From Agitococcus lubricus (GTDB taxonomy: Bacteria > Pseudomonadota > Gammaproteobacteria > Pseudomonadales > Moraxellaceae), in contig NZ_QAON01000003.1 of assembly GCF_003051055.1 (NCBI RefSeq), forward strand, positions 62,001 through 126,000: DNA of 64,000 nt, in the 5' to 3' direction. The position numbers and the translations under genes were made by a program. Below the pieces are notes generated by a model. That model saw only the letters and a program-made list of their open reading frames with translations, ran no database searches and was not told the origin of the DNA. Each line of letters begins with the position of its first letter. Position 1 is the first letter of the stretch. Below, piece by piece: positions 17,565-27,213 of this stretch.

Positions 17565-18376
17565 TGACCAATCCAACCATGCCAGAGTTAACGCTCTGGC
17601 TCGCGTTTAGAGGCAATGAGTTATTAGTCAACTCAGATAACCTTAGTTTTCCACGCTGTGCCGAGCTGATAGAGCTAGACTTAGTGGCTCAAGAGTCACA
17701 CCGTTTAGTCCATGATGACGGTGGCAATGTGGTCGTCGTTCGCTTAGCAGACACTGCACAAGCCCCCGAAGGGTATCATTTTCAATCGCTACGGGCATTA
17801 TTGACGCAAATCAATCAAGCGCACTTTTCATTGGCGGGTACGGCTGCTCAAATCTTAGAGTGGTCGCGTAACCATCGCTTTTGTAGTCGCTGTGGCACAG
17901 CCACTGTGCCGCACGCGCAGGGTGAACGTGCCTTAGTGTGTCCAAGCTGTCATTTTTCGCAATACCCACGCATTAATCCTTGTGTCATTGTCGCCATCAC
18001 TAAAGATGATTCTATTTTGTTAGCGCGTGCTTTGCGTTTTAATCGTCCGATGTACAGTTTGTTAGCAGGCTTTGTCGAAGCGGGTGAAACCTTAGAGCAG
18101 GCGGTTGCGCGTGAAGTGGCGGAAGAGTCGGGTATTCAGGTTAAAAATATTCGTTACTATGCCAGTCAATCTTGGCCTTTCCCCAATAATTTAATGTTGG
18201 CCTTTAGTGCAGAGTGGGCAAGTGGTGATATTGTGATTCAGGAAGATGAGTTGCTGGATGCGCAATTTTTTCGCTTTGACCAGCTACCCGAAATCCCCCC
18301 CAGTGGCAGTATTGCCCATCAACTCATTCAAGCGACCGTCAGCGAGTTGTCTAAAAAATATGCCCATCCTAGATGA
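17564..18376 (+). CDS. nudC: NAD(H)/NAD-RNA diphosphatase NudC
   Basis: NudC hydrolyses NADH to NMNH and AMP and removes NAD caps from RNA. The 270-residue protein has the zinc ribbon Cys107-Cys110 and Cys126-Cys129, and a complete Nudix box from Gly169 to Ile191 (GX5EX7REVAEESGI). The NudC-specific motif after the box is SQSWPFPNN, a variant of the usual SQPWPFPxS. It starts on the last base of the fimL stop codon (TAATG), so the two are translationally coupled. Confidence 0.93.
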   Translation: MTNPTMPELTLWLAFRGNELLVNSDNLSFPRCAELIELDLVAQESHRLVHDDGGNVVVVRLADTAQAPEGYHFQSLRALLTQINQAHFSLAGTAAQILEWSRNHRFCSRCGTATVPHAQGERALVCPSCHFSQYPRINPCVIVAITKDDSILLARALRFNRPMYSLLAGFVEAGETLEQAVAREVAEESGIQVKNIRYYASQSWPFPNNLMLAFSAEWASGDIVIQEDELLDAQFFRFDQLPEIPPSGSIAHQLIQATVSELSKKYAHPR

Positions 18377-18568
18377 TAATCCTGTCTTGTGTTACGCAAT
18401 TTAGCTTGAGTCGCTCTTTTTTCAAGGCTAAGGTTGGCATAAAGCGATATATTATCGGCTAAGTCAGGACAGACAACTCGTACAAATCAGCGCATTTTAC
18501 TGTCTAAATCACATGAAAAGTGCTGAATTACCCTGTCAGTCCTAAAATGTATTCTATCAGGAAGGTCT

Positions 18569-19606
18569 ATGATTGATTTACTGTTGCAGTATGGTCTGTT
18601 TTTAGCCAAAGTGGTCACGATAGTGATTGCGGCCTTATTTATTATTGTCACGGTTGCTAATGTGGGTGAGCGTCGTCGGCACCATGATGAGGATGGCGAT
18701 ATCGAAGTCATGAGATTAAATGAGCGTTTTGAGCATTTTGCCAATACCTTGCGGATGGCGGTATTAGATAAAGAGGCCTTAAAAGCACACGATAAACAAG
18801 AAAAAGAAAAACAAAAAAAAGCAGCCAAAAAAGATGAAGTGACGACAAAAAAGCATATTTATGTCATCAATTTTAATGGGGATATTCGTGCGTCAGCGAC
18901 TGAAAATCTACGCCAAGAAATTACTGCTATTCTGACCATTGCCAACAAAGAAACCGATGAAGTGGTTATTAACTTAGAAAGCCCAGGCGGTATGGTACAT
19001 GGCTATGGTTTAGCCGCTTCGCAATTAGCCCGTATTCGTGAGCATGGTTTGCCGCTGACGATTTGTGTCGATAAGGTGGCCGCCAGTGGGGGCTATATGA
19101 TGGCGTGTTTGGCAAATACCATCATTGCTGCGCCATTTGCTGTCGTTGGTTCGATTGGCGTTGTAGCGCAATTACCCAATTTTCACCGTTTATTAGATAA
19201 ATGGGATATTGATTACGAAGTGCTAACCGCAGGTGAATTTAAGCGTACACTGACTGTATTTGGTGAAAATACCGAAGCTGGCCGCCAGAAATTTATAGCT
19301 GATTTAGAAAGTACGCATACCTTGTTCAAAGATTTTGTACAAAGCTATCGTCCACATTTAGACATTGCACAAGTCGCCACAGGTGAACATTGGTATGGTA
19401 AACAAGCACTGGATTTAGGCTTGGTTGACCGCTTGCAAACCAGTGATGAGTATTTATTTGCTGCCAGTAAAGAGGCAGATATTTTTGCTGTTCGTTTTAT
19501 TCATAAACAAAACTTTATGCAAAAAGTGGGGTTAACGGCGTCAGCAACGGTAGATAGTTTGCTGGTCAAGTGGTGGGAGCGTCTCACCCAAAAACCACAC
19601 TTTTAA
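18569..19606 (+). CDS. sohB: Inner-membrane S49-family protease SohB
   Basis: SohB is a signal-peptide-peptidase-like serine protease. The 345-residue protein has an N-terminal membrane segment (residues about 5-30), a basic cytoplasmic linker rich in Lys and Glu (residues 70-95), and the S49 catalytic core. The nucleophile is Ser173 (VAASGGYMMAC) and the general base Lys225 (TAGEFKRTLTVFGEN), the SppA/SohB Ser-Lys dyad. AGGAAG lies 8 bases before the ATG. It is followed after 11 bases by a small conserved gene. Confidence 0.92.
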   Translation: MIDLLLQYGLFLAKVVTIVIAALFIIVTVANVGERRRHHDEDGDIEVMRLNERFEHFANTLRMAVLDKEALKAHDKQEKEKQKKAAKKDEVTTKKHIYVINFNGDIRASATENLRQEITAILTIANKETDEVVINLESPGGMVHGYGLAASQLARIREHGLPLTICVDKVAASGGYMMACLANTIIAAPFAVVGSIGVVAQLPNFHRLLDKWDIDYEVLTAGEFKRTLTVFGENTEAGRQKFIADLESTHTLFKDFVQSYRPHLDIAQVATGEHWYGKQALDLGLVDRLQTSDEYLFAASKEADIFAVRFIHKQNFMQKVGLTASATVDSLLVKWWERLTQKPHF

Positions 19607-19617
19607 TGTGTGTCCCC

Positions 19618-19842
19618 ATGCAACCTCGTCTAAATCCTAAGAAGCTATTGCTGTCCAAATGGACAGCAATACAGCCACAACAAAAAGAAAAACATTTTAT
19701 TGTCACTCAAATTGCCAATGATTCTACCCCGATAGATGAGCGTGACCTTGTGACCTTAGAGGCAGTCTATACGCGCCGTAGTTATCGTGTGGATTGGCAT
19801 ACACTCTTAGATATCACTCAATGGCAACAAGGATGGCATTAG
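19618..19842 (+). CDS. Small tryptophan-rich conserved protein (TIGR02450-like)
   Basis: This 74-residue protein contains the features I associate with the TIGR02450 family: NPKKLLLSKWTAIQPQQKEKHF near the N-terminus, LEAVYTRRSYRVDW in the middle, and a W-rich end (ITQWQQGWH). The function is unknown. The ATG at 19618 gives exactly this conserved start; the frame open from 19570 overlaps sohB and is not needed. It probably shares the sohB transcript. Confidence 0.75.
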   Translation: MQPRLNPKKLLLSKWTAIQPQQKEKHFIVTQIANDSTPIDERDLVTLEAVYTRRSYRVDWHTLLDITQWQQGWH

Positions 19843-19902
19843 GCGCTCAACGTAGTCTGTAGACGGCACGTCCCGTTGTTGATTTGCCGTAGGAGTAGCG
19901 AT

Positions 19903-20886
19903 ATGGCTTCGGCACGACATAAAGCCTTGCTGATACAGTGGCTTAAACAAAAACAGCTTGCACCTGACAAAAGTGCAGAAGCCTTAGCAGTGGCAGATAT
20001 TAGGCCGCCTGCCCATGCATGGCAGGGCTTTATTGACAAGCTGTTACTGATTAACGGCGCTGCTTTGCTCTTGGTCGGTATTTTGTTCTTTTTTGCTTTT
20101 AACTGGCAAGCTATCACCCGTTTTCACAAGTTTGCTGCCTTAGAATTGCTGATTGTAGTCTCTGTCATCGCCTATTATCGTTTTTCGACACGGCCATCCG
20201 CTCATTATTTGATTTTGGCCGCTTCGGTATTAGTGGGCGTGTTATTGGCTTTATACGGCCAAACCTATCAAACAGGCGCAGATACATGGCAATTATTTGC
20301 CTCGTGGGCGTTATTGATTAGTCCGTGGGTTTGGTTGGCAAAACTACCGAGTTTATGGCTATTGTGGCTGTTATTAGGCAACATTAGCCTGATTTTATAT
20401 TATCAAACCTTTCATGGTTTACTCGGGGTGATGTTTGGTAGTCATACCTTGTTGTTGACCTTATTTCTGTTTAATAGCCTGAGTTTAGCGGTATGGGAAT
20501 GGGCAGCAAAAACAGTGTTTTGGTTACAACAGGGGCGGCAAGAGCCACGTCTCCTCGCCGTCATGACAGGTTTTAGCAGTACATGGTTGATGCTGAGTTT
20601 TATTTTTAACCCTGATGCCTCTACGTGGTATTGTTTAGTGCTATATGGCGTGTGGTTGCTGGGGGGCTATGCTGTTTATCGTTATCGCATTCCTGATGTT
20701 TTTATGTTGGCAGGAGGATGTTTAAGTCTTATTTTGGTATCCAGTGTATGGTGGACTCACCTGTTTTTCAAAAACACAGACGGATTTGCGTTGTTGCTCA
20801 TTAGTTTCTGGGTGATGATAACGTCGGGTTATGCTGTCCGCTGGTTAAAAATAGTCGCACAGGAGTGGCAACATCATGACGGATGA
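19903..20886 (+). CDS. DUF2157 polytopic membrane protein
   Basis: The 327-residue protein has a short soluble N-terminus (RHKALLIQWLKQKQLAP) followed by about eight to ten hydrophobic segments, as in DUF2157 proteins, where GxxLLxxGxxxFFAxNW is typical (here NGAALLLVGILFFFAFNWQ). AGGAG lies 7 bases before ATG 19903, which decides this start over 19876. It overlaps the next gene by 11 bases. The family is usually encoded with DUF4401 and GDYXXLXY proteins, as here; no biochemical role is established to my knowledge. Confidence 0.85.
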   Translation: MASARHKALLIQWLKQKQLAPDKSAEALAVADIRPPAHAWQGFIDKLLLINGAALLLVGILFFFAFNWQAITRFHKFAALELLIVVSVIAYYRFSTRPSAHYLILAASVLVGVLLALYGQTYQTGADTWQLFASWALLISPWVWLAKLPSLWLLWLLLGNISLILYYQTFHGLLGVMFGSHTLLLTLFLFNSLSLAVWEWAAKTVFWLQQGRQEPRLLAVMTGFSSTWLMLSFIFNPDASTWYCLVLYGVWLLGGYAVYRYRIPDVFMLAGGCLSLILVSSVWWTHLFFKNTDGFALLLISFWVMITSGYAVRWLKIVAQEWQHHDG

Positions 20887-21925
20887 GCAACTATGGCAGC
20901 GCTTACGCCAAGCACAGCTAGTCACAGGTGAGTGTCCAGAGACAACCATAGAAGCACACCCTTGGTACTTGCGTGTGTTACAAGGACTAACAGGCTGGTT
21001 TGCCGCATGGTTTTTGTTGGCGTCGGTATTTATTTTCTTTAAGGACGTGATTGAATATAAAGCCATTACCTTAATGCTAGGTGGCTTCTGTTTGTTAGCG
21101 GCTTATGCCATTTATCGGGCGAGTCAGAGTGATTTTATTCAGCAATTTGCCTTAGTTTTGAGTTTAACTGGCCAGTCTTTAGCGATTTTTGCGTGGCGTG
21201 ATGCGCTAAAACAGCCCGAAGGTTGGTGGCTTGTCTGTATTATGGCGGTGACTCTGACATGGTTGATGCCGTCATTTATTCACCGTTTTTTATCGGCCAG
21301 CATGGCGTTATTTGCCTTGGTAATGGCGTGTGTATCGTGGCCAGTTATTTGGTTGATGCCCGCTTTGGTCATGGGCTTGATGATTGTTGCATGGCTGACA
21401 GAAGCCCGTTGGCTGATAGACAGTGAGCGTTGGCGGCCTATTTGTTATGCCATTACCTTAGCAGCCTTACAAATGCACAGTCTTACCTTATTTAATGCCT
21501 ACCAACTACACGATTTACTTGACCGTCATTTGGTTGCTTCTGGGTCACAATGGATTCCCCTGAATGAAATCTTGATAGGCATATTTTGGGTGATGACGGT
21601 AGGGGTATTACTACAACGCTATCAACAACGCCTGACGAGTCCATTAAGTATCGCCGCTTTGCTGATGAGCGTGATGATTGCTGTGATGTCGCAACAGGCG
21701 ACAGGCTTAGCCGTGGCATGGACATTGATGTTATTGGGTTTTGCGAATGGTCATAAGGTATTATTGGGTTTAGGTGTCACTGCTTTTTGGTTATATCTCA
21801 GTCGTTATTACTATTATTTACCGCTGAGTTTGCTCAGCAAGTCGTACTTATTAATAGCGTTGGGCACTTGTTTACTCGCCATGCGTTATGTCTTAAAACG
21901 ATATGGAGCTAAACTGCATGGCTAA
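20876..21925 (+). CDS. DUF4401 polytopic membrane protein
   Basis: This 349-residue protein has about ten hydrophobic segments and a soluble start (MTDEQLWQRLRQAQLV). The DUF4401 feel is in PWYLRVLQGLTGWFAAWFLL and the C-terminal YYYYLPLSLLSKSYLL. It begins inside the end of the DUF2157 gene, with AGGAG 10 bases upstream, and its own end overlaps the GDYXXLXY gene, so the three form one translationally coupled unit, presumably a membrane complex. Confidence 0.85.
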   Translation: MTDEQLWQRLRQAQLVTGECPETTIEAHPWYLRVLQGLTGWFAAWFLLASVFIFFKDVIEYKAITLMLGGFCLLAAYAIYRASQSDFIQQFALVLSLTGQSLAIFAWRDALKQPEGWWLVCIMAVTLTWLMPSFIHRFLSASMALFALVMACVSWPVIWLMPALVMGLMIVAWLTEARWLIDSERWRPICYAITLAALQMHSLTLFNAYQLHDLLDRHLVASGSQWIPLNEILIGIFWVMTVGVLLQRYQQRLTSPLSIAALLMSVMIAVMSQQATGLAVAWTLMLLGFANGHKVLLGLGVTAFWLYLSRYYYYLPLSLLSKSYLLIALGTCLLAMRYVLKRYGAKLHG

Positions 21926-22424
21926 ATATGGTGTTGCATTGGTGGCAGCCTTGATATTGTTGGTGGTGAATGCCTCGATTTGGCAAAAAGAACGTGTATT
22001 AGCCAACGGAAAAACGGTTTATTTAGCGCTTGCCCCTGTTGACCCGCGCTCCCTGATGCAAGGAGACTACATGCGCTTACGTTTTGCCTTAGAAGAACAT
22101 ATTCGTGCCCATTTACCGACACCACCGCCTGATAGCCAAGACGGTTATGTTGTCGTTAAACTGAATGCACAACAACTGGCCGAGTTTGAGCGGCTGAGTC
22201 CTACGCTCCCATCATTACCCGATACACAACAGCTCGCTTTGCAGTATCGTATTCGTCAAGGGCAAATCAAGTTTGCTACGAATGCTTTTTTCTTTGAAGA
22301 AGGGCAAGCAGACACGTATGCGCAAGCCAAATATGGTGAGTTTAAGGTAGCTGACAACGGCGAGCTACTGTTAAGCGATTTACGCGGTGAGAATTTAACG
22401 GTTTTAAGCAAAACTCGGTTATGA
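21918..22424 (+). CDS. GDYXXLXY-domain membrane-anchored protein
   Basis: This protein of about 168 residues has one N-terminal membrane segment (VALVAALILLVVNASIW) and then a presumably periplasmic domain. It includes the family motif in VDPRSLMQGDYMRLRFAL, with F where the family name has Y. ATG 21918 follows GGAG at a suitable distance and is preferred to the ATG at 21903. It is the third gene of the DUF2157-DUF4401-GDYXXLXY set. Function unknown; co-occurrence suggests the three act together. Confidence 0.85.
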   Translation: MAKYGVALVAALILLVVNASIWQKERVLANGKTVYLALAPVDPRSLMQGDYMRLRFALEEHIRAHLPTPPPDSQDGYVVVKLNAQQLAEFERLSPTLPSLPDTQQLALQYRIRQGQIKFATNAFFFEEGQADTYAQAKYGEFKVADNGELLLSDLRGENLTVLSKTRL

Positions 22425-22461
22425 TGCGCCGTTTTGTTTTTTAGCCTGTTTGAGTGTTGTT

Positions 22462-23844
22462 ATGACCACTGCCGCGTTTAGTTCCTTACCGTTATTGCCT
22501 GAATTATTGCAAAGTGTGGAGTCGTTGGGCTACCAACAAATGACTGCCATTCAACAACAAAGTTTGCCCTCCATGTTGGCAGGCAAAGATGTTTTAGCAA
22601 AAGCCAAAACAGGCAGTGGTAAAACAGCCGCGTTTGCCTTAGCCTTATTAAGTAAAATTGACCCTGTCAGTTATCACACACAAGCCCTAGTCTTATGTCC
22701 TACGCGTGAATTGGCCGAGCAAGTCAGTAAAGAAATTCGCGCTTTAGCACGGTTTATGGCCAATATTAAATTATTGACCTTGTGTGGTGGTACACCCATT
22801 GGCCATCAAATCAACTCTTTAGAACAAGCGCCTCATATTGTGGTTGGTACAACAGGACGAGTCTTAGACCACCTACAGCGCAATACCCTTGCATTAAACA
22901 AAGTCAAAATTTTAGTGTTGGACGAAGCCGACCGTATGTTAGATATGGGCTTTGAGGAAGATATTCATCAAATCGTTAAAAAAACACCTAACACACGGCA
23001 AAGTCTATTATTTTCAGCTACTTACCCTGATGCCATTCAAGCGATGAGTCAGCGAATATTGCAAACGCCTGTGGTGATTGAAGTCGAAACCGAACATGAC
23101 AGCAAACATATCAACCAACAATTTATTGAATTGGCGTATCAGGAAAAACCTGCTGCCGTGATTCAATTATTGGCGCATTATCGTCCCGAATCGACGGTGA
23201 TTTTTTGTAATACCAAAGCGGATTGTAACGAACTGACACAGCAATTACGCACCAAAGGTTTTGATGTCTTAACTCTGCATGGTGATTTAGAACAACGTGA
23301 GCGCGAACAAGTGTTATTGCGTTTTGCTAATAAAAGTTGTCCTGTTTTAGTGGCCACCGATGTTGCTGCACGCGGTTTGGATATTAAAGACCTGAGTGCC
23401 GTGATTAACTTTGAATTGGCGTATGACCCCGAAGTGCATATCCACCGTATTGGCCGAACAGGTCGTGCAGGTAATCAAGGTTTAGCCTTTAGTTTGTGTT
23501 CGCCTAAAGAGGCCTCGCGTGTCGTGGCAATAGAAGACTACCAAAAAATAAAAGTAGAGTGGTTGGATTTAAGCCGTTTAGCAAACACAACAACAGCCCC
23601 CTTAAAAGCCAGTATGACCACCTTGTGTATTGAGGGTGGGCGTAAAGATAAATTACGACCCACCGATATTTTAGGGGCATTAACAGGTGAAGGTGGTTTG
23701 GCAGGTGCAGATGTCGGCAAGATAGATATTTTTGATATTCGCACTTATGTGGCCATTAAAAATCAATTTGCTAATCAAGCCTTAAAACGTTTGCAAGCAG
23801 GGCAAATTAAAGGCCGCCGTTTTAGAGCCAGTAAAGTTGTGTAG
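22462..23844 (+). CDS. dbpA: ATP-dependent RNA helicase DbpA
   Basis: A DEAD-box helicase of about 460 residues. The Q motif lies in GYQQMTAIQQQSLP, motif I is AKTGSGKT, motif II DEAD (LVLDEADRMLDMGF), motif III SAT and motif VI HRIGRTGRAG. The C-terminal about 75 residues (RKDKLRPTDILGALTGEGGL...GKIDIFDIRTYVAI) match the DbpA RNA-binding domain that targets 23S rRNA helix 92, so a role in 50S assembly is likely. I chose ATG 22462 over the TTG at 22450. The next gene starts 2 bases after the stop. Confidence 0.94.
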   Translation: MTTAAFSSLPLLPELLQSVESLGYQQMTAIQQQSLPSMLAGKDVLAKAKTGSGKTAAFALALLSKIDPVSYHTQALVLCPTRELAEQVSKEIRALARFMANIKLLTLCGGTPIGHQINSLEQAPHIVVGTTGRVLDHLQRNTLALNKVKILVLDEADRMLDMGFEEDIHQIVKKTPNTRQSLLFSATYPDAIQAMSQRILQTPVVIEVETEHDSKHINQQFIELAYQEKPAAVIQLLAHYRPESTVIFCNTKADCNELTQQLRTKGFDVLTLHGDLEQREREQVLLRFANKSCPVLVATDVAARGLDIKDLSAVINFELAYDPEVHIHRIGRTGRAGNQGLAFSLCSPKEASRVVAIEDYQKIKVEWLDLSRLANTTTAPLKASMTTLCIEGGRKDKLRPTDILGALTGEGGLAGADVGKIDIFDIRTYVAIKNQFANQALKRLQAGQIKGRRFRASKVV

Positions 23845-23846
23845 TA

Positions 23847-25073
23847 ATGAAGACAGTAGCAATTATTGGTGGCGGTGCGGCTGGCCTGATGGCGGCTGAT
23901 ATATTGCGTACTTACCCTGTGCAAGTGACAATTTATGAAGCCAAACCCTCGGTTGGTCGTAAATTTTTATTGGCAGGCAAAGGCGGTATGAACATCACCC
24001 ATTCCGAAGACTTTGACCCATTTTGTCAGCGTTATGGTGCAGAAAAGCCATTTCTCCAGCCGATGCTTGAGCAATTTACTAATCAAGCAGTGCGTGATTG
24101 GATGCAGGGTTTAGGTTTTGACAGTTTTGTGGGTAGTTCTGGCCGAGTGTTTCCTACCGATATGAAGGCTGCACCGTTGTTACGGGCGTGGTTACATCGT
24201 TTGCGTGAGTCTGGCATTAAAATTTGTGTTCGTCATCGTTGGTTAGGTTGGACAAACGAAGGCAATTTACGTTTTGCTACACCAGAAGGTGAACAACACA
24301 TTGCTGCCGATGCGGTGATTTTGGCGTGTGGTGGTGGCAGTTGGCCACAATTAGGCTCTGATGGTGCATGGCAGTCGGTGTTACAAGCACAAGGTATTAG
24401 TGTAAAGCCATTACAAGCGGCCAACTGTGGTTTTGATAGCCAATGGTCAAGCAACTTTAATCAAGAATTTGCAGGGCAACCCATTAAATCTGCGGTGTTA
24501 GCGTTTACAGATGCACAAGGTAATGCCTATCGCAAACAAGGTGATTTTGTCATTACCGCAACAGGTATTGAAGGTAGTTTGATTTATGCCTTGTCACGGC
24601 CATTACGCGAAACAATCAATCAAAACGGCAAAGTTACCGTTTATTTAGATTTATTTCCCCATAAAACCGTTGAGCAACTTTATACCTTGTTAAACAAGCC
24701 ACGAGCCGCTTCGTTGTCGTGGTCGAGTTTTGTGCGTAAACAATTAGGCATTCAGGGGGTAAAAGCGGCCTTATTACGTGAGTGTACGACTAAGCAGCAA
24801 ATGCAAGATGCCAAACAGTTGGCCAGTTTGTTAAAAGCCTTGCCAATTACCTTAACGCAAACACGACCCATTGCTGAGGCGATTAGTAGTGCAGGCGGTG
24901 TGGAGTGGTCGGCATTAACGGCAGATTTGCAGTTAAAAAATCGGCCTAAAGTCTTTTGTGCAGGTGAAATGATTGATTGGGAAGCCCCAACAGGCGGTTA
25001 TTTGTTAACCGCATGTTTTGCAACAGCAAAATGTGCAGCGTTGGGTGTGGTGAGGGAGTTGGGATTAAATTAA
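23847..25073 (+). CDS. HI0933/YhiN-family flavoprotein
   Basis: This FAD-binding protein of 408 residues starts with the dinucleotide-binding motif IIGGGAAGLMAA and has the family segment VGRKFLLAGKGGMNITHSE, an internal ILACGGGSWPQLGSDG, and the C-terminal AGEMIDWEAPTGGYLL. Members are called aminoacetone oxidase-like or NAD(P)/FAD-dependent oxidoreductases; the substrate is not established. It starts 2 bases after dbpA and is probably cotranscribed. Confidence 0.88.
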   Translation: MKTVAIIGGGAAGLMAADILRTYPVQVTIYEAKPSVGRKFLLAGKGGMNITHSEDFDPFCQRYGAEKPFLQPMLEQFTNQAVRDWMQGLGFDSFVGSSGRVFPTDMKAAPLLRAWLHRLRESGIKICVRHRWLGWTNEGNLRFATPEGEQHIAADAVILACGGGSWPQLGSDGAWQSVLQAQGISVKPLQAANCGFDSQWSSNFNQEFAGQPIKSAVLAFTDAQGNAYRKQGDFVITATGIEGSLIYALSRPLRETINQNGKVTVYLDLFPHKTVEQLYTLLNKPRAASLSWSSFVRKQLGIQGVKAALLRECTTKQQMQDAKQLASLLKALPITLTQTRPIAEAISSAGGVEWSALTADLQLKNRPKVFCAGEMIDWEAPTGGYLLTACFATAKCAALGVVRELGLN

Positions 25074-25090
25074 TAAATAGGAGTATAAGA

Positions 25091-26715
25091 ATGGGCAATC
25101 GTCATGATGTGTATATTTGGGATGCAGATGTTTATGGCAAGCCTCAACACTTTGAAGAGGTGATGGATATGGCTCAACGCCTAGCCAAACAACGCATTGA
25201 AACACAAACCGCTAATATGCTGGCTTTTGGTCAAACCGTAGAAAAATTGCTCAAAACCTATGATGAAGATGAACAAAGTGAATTATTTTTAAAAGGAATA
25301 GCTGCCGATATTGCCAATACTCATAAAGCTGCTTACAACATGGAAATTTCAGAGATTGGACTGTGGCCATTATTAGTAAAAATTTTATTTGATGCGGCTA
25401 AAGAACATTCCGTGGTTATTTTTGACCAAGAAGCGTGGATTGCGTGCGTGTCACCCAATAATACGATTTTACCTGAGTCAGCGGAGATAGAATGGCAAAG
25501 AACAGTTGAAAAATTTACAACCAATAAATTTCCTAAAACGCCAAAACAAATGAAAAAACACTTTGAACCATTGTTGACTGATTTATTAGTGCCTTATGGT
25601 TTTAGACATGTAAAAGACCCTGATGGCCTAATACAATTTAAAAGAGACTATACTTTTTTATCGCAGTTATTAAGGTTCGGAGTAGATTGGTGTCATAATA
25701 ATCTTGAAGTAATAGTATTATTCACTGGTGTATCTGATAATGTTGCTATAATGAAAAAAAACTTAACATTAATAGCGATGATTTAGATAGAAATCGTACT
25801 GTATTTTATTTTGATCTTTTTGGTCCATTTACTCATAAATTTAAAAAAGAGATAGGACATAGTTTAGATATTATTAAGAATGAACTTGATGTCATTAGAG
25901 TACTAAATCTCATTGAAAACTTAGCACTTCCTCTATTGAATGATATTAAAGATTTAAGAAGTACCCATATTGCTTTAAACACAGATAAGTTTCCTGATTT
26001 TAGACGCTGTGCAATTTTACAAGCACATTATCAGAAAACAGCTTTAGCAATTGCACGTTTTGCAAACCCCAACAATATAGAAGAATTTGAACGAGTAGTA
26101 TCTGATTATATTAAATCCAATTTAGAAGTGACTCAAACTAAAGATTGGGAATGGTTTGTTGATAGTTTAAGAAAATTAGATGTGGAAGATTTTTTTGAAG
26201 AACAAAAACGTTTAAAAGAAGAAGTTAAATTAAAAGAGCAGCAATATCAACAATCTATTAAAGAACACTTAACGAAAAAAACGCCATCTCAGCTATTGGA
26301 TTTAGGAGGGTGGTATGATGCAGAAACAAATTTAATATGGCAGCGTTATTGCTTAGGTCAAGAATGGCAAAATGGGAGCGTTAGTGGTCAAGGGAGCCAA
26401 ATGACATGGACAAAAGCCGTTGAATTAACTAACGCAAAAGAAATCAAAGATTTTGGCTGGCGTTTACCGACCGAAAAAGAACTAGCTAGTTTAATGTTGG
26501 CAGATAAAGCGGGCTATAAAACAGAACAAGGTATTTTATTTTGCCCTAAAGAAGAAGGCCAGTACGCCACATTTTGGACATCCACCACCGAAAAAAACAG
26601 TGACAATGCAAGTGTTGTGGTTTTTTATGAAGGCAAAGTTCGTAAATATCCAAAAGGTTATGGTTGTTTTGTTCGCTTAGTAAGAAATGGAAAAAATCGG
26701 ATTATCAATGAGTAA
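25091..26715 (+). pseudogene. Frameshifted (or frameshift-expressed) DUF1566-domain gene
   Basis: Two frames form one gene: 25091-25786 in the first frame and 25741-26715 in the -1 frame. The only window where both are open (25741-25786) contains a run of eight A at 25754-25761, giving A_AAA_AAC in the correct phase. Joined by a -1 shift, the product is 541 residues. It has an N-terminal soluble part of unknown family (HDVYIWDADVYGKP...), a charged coiled-coil-like stretch, and a C-terminal DUF1566 lectin-like domain (TNLIWQR, FGWRLPTEKEL, ATFWTST, CFVRLVRNGK). Shine-Dalgarno AGGAG precedes ATG 25091. It is AT-richer than its neighbours. A one-base deletion, programmed slippage or a sequence error in the A-run would all fit. 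A decayed relative lies at 41699-41875. Confidence 0.75.
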
Positions 26716-26716
26716 A

Positions 26717-26834
26717 AAGCAAGTGTAGCCCGTATGGAGCATTGCGAAATACGGGATTAAATAATGCAAACACACTAGCTTATTGTTTTAAAACGGATGT
26801 AATCCCGTGTTACGTTGCACTTCATACGGGCTAC
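26717..26834. repeat. Inverted-repeat element, copy A (complete)
   Basis: Two 35-base arms (26725-26759 and 26800-26834) are imperfect inverted copies: the left arm begins GTAGCCCGTATG, the right arm ends CATACGGGCTAC, and both have CGGGATTA at the inner edge. The leading AAGCAAGT (26717-26724) is shared with other copies. The element begins 2 bases after the DUF1566 stop. No coding capacity; a miniature element or a REP-like hairpin. Confidence 0.8.
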
Positions 26835-26958
26835 AAAACTGACTCATTGTTTATGACTCACCAACCTGATACACAAATGCCACGCTCATTAAACTTTGTC
26901 CTATTGCCAGTTGTGCCGTCTTATTTAAGATGAAGCAAACCCAACTGGAATACAGGCA

Positions 26959-27204
26959 ATGCAAGCGCAAGACCTATCACGCATTATCGAAATGGCATGG
27001 GAAGACCGAACGCCCTTTGAAGCCATTGAGCAACTTTATGGCCTAAACGAATCAGCCGTCATTCGTTTAATGCGTCAAACACTCAATCCCAACAGCTTTA
27101 AATTATGGCGAAAACGAGTAACAGGTCGAAAAACCAAACACCTTGCCTTGCGTGGTTTTGATAGTGGACGGGCGTATTGTCCGCAACAATACAAACATCA
27201 TTAG
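26959..27204 (+). CDS. DUF2805 / TIGR03643 family small protein
   Basis: This 81-residue protein matches the pattern I know for TIGR03643 proteins: LSRIIEMAWEDRTPFEAIE, then NESAVIRLMRQTLNPNSFKLWRKRV and TGRKTKH. The function is unknown; the helical start resembles a helix-turn-helix. It lies 10 bases before the lipocalin gene, and the two are probably cotranscribed. Confidence 0.8.
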   Translation: MQAQDLSRIIEMAWEDRTPFEAIEQLYGLNESAVIRLMRQTLNPNSFKLWRKRVTGRKTKHLALRGFDSGRAYCPQQYKHH

Positions 27205-27213
27205 GAGCAAATT

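Noticed and set aside
26300-26715. DUF1566 domain as target of a diversity-generating retroelement
   Set aside because: DUF1566 is a lectin-like fold used by such systems, but I see no reverse transcriptase, template repeat or accessory gene within the window.
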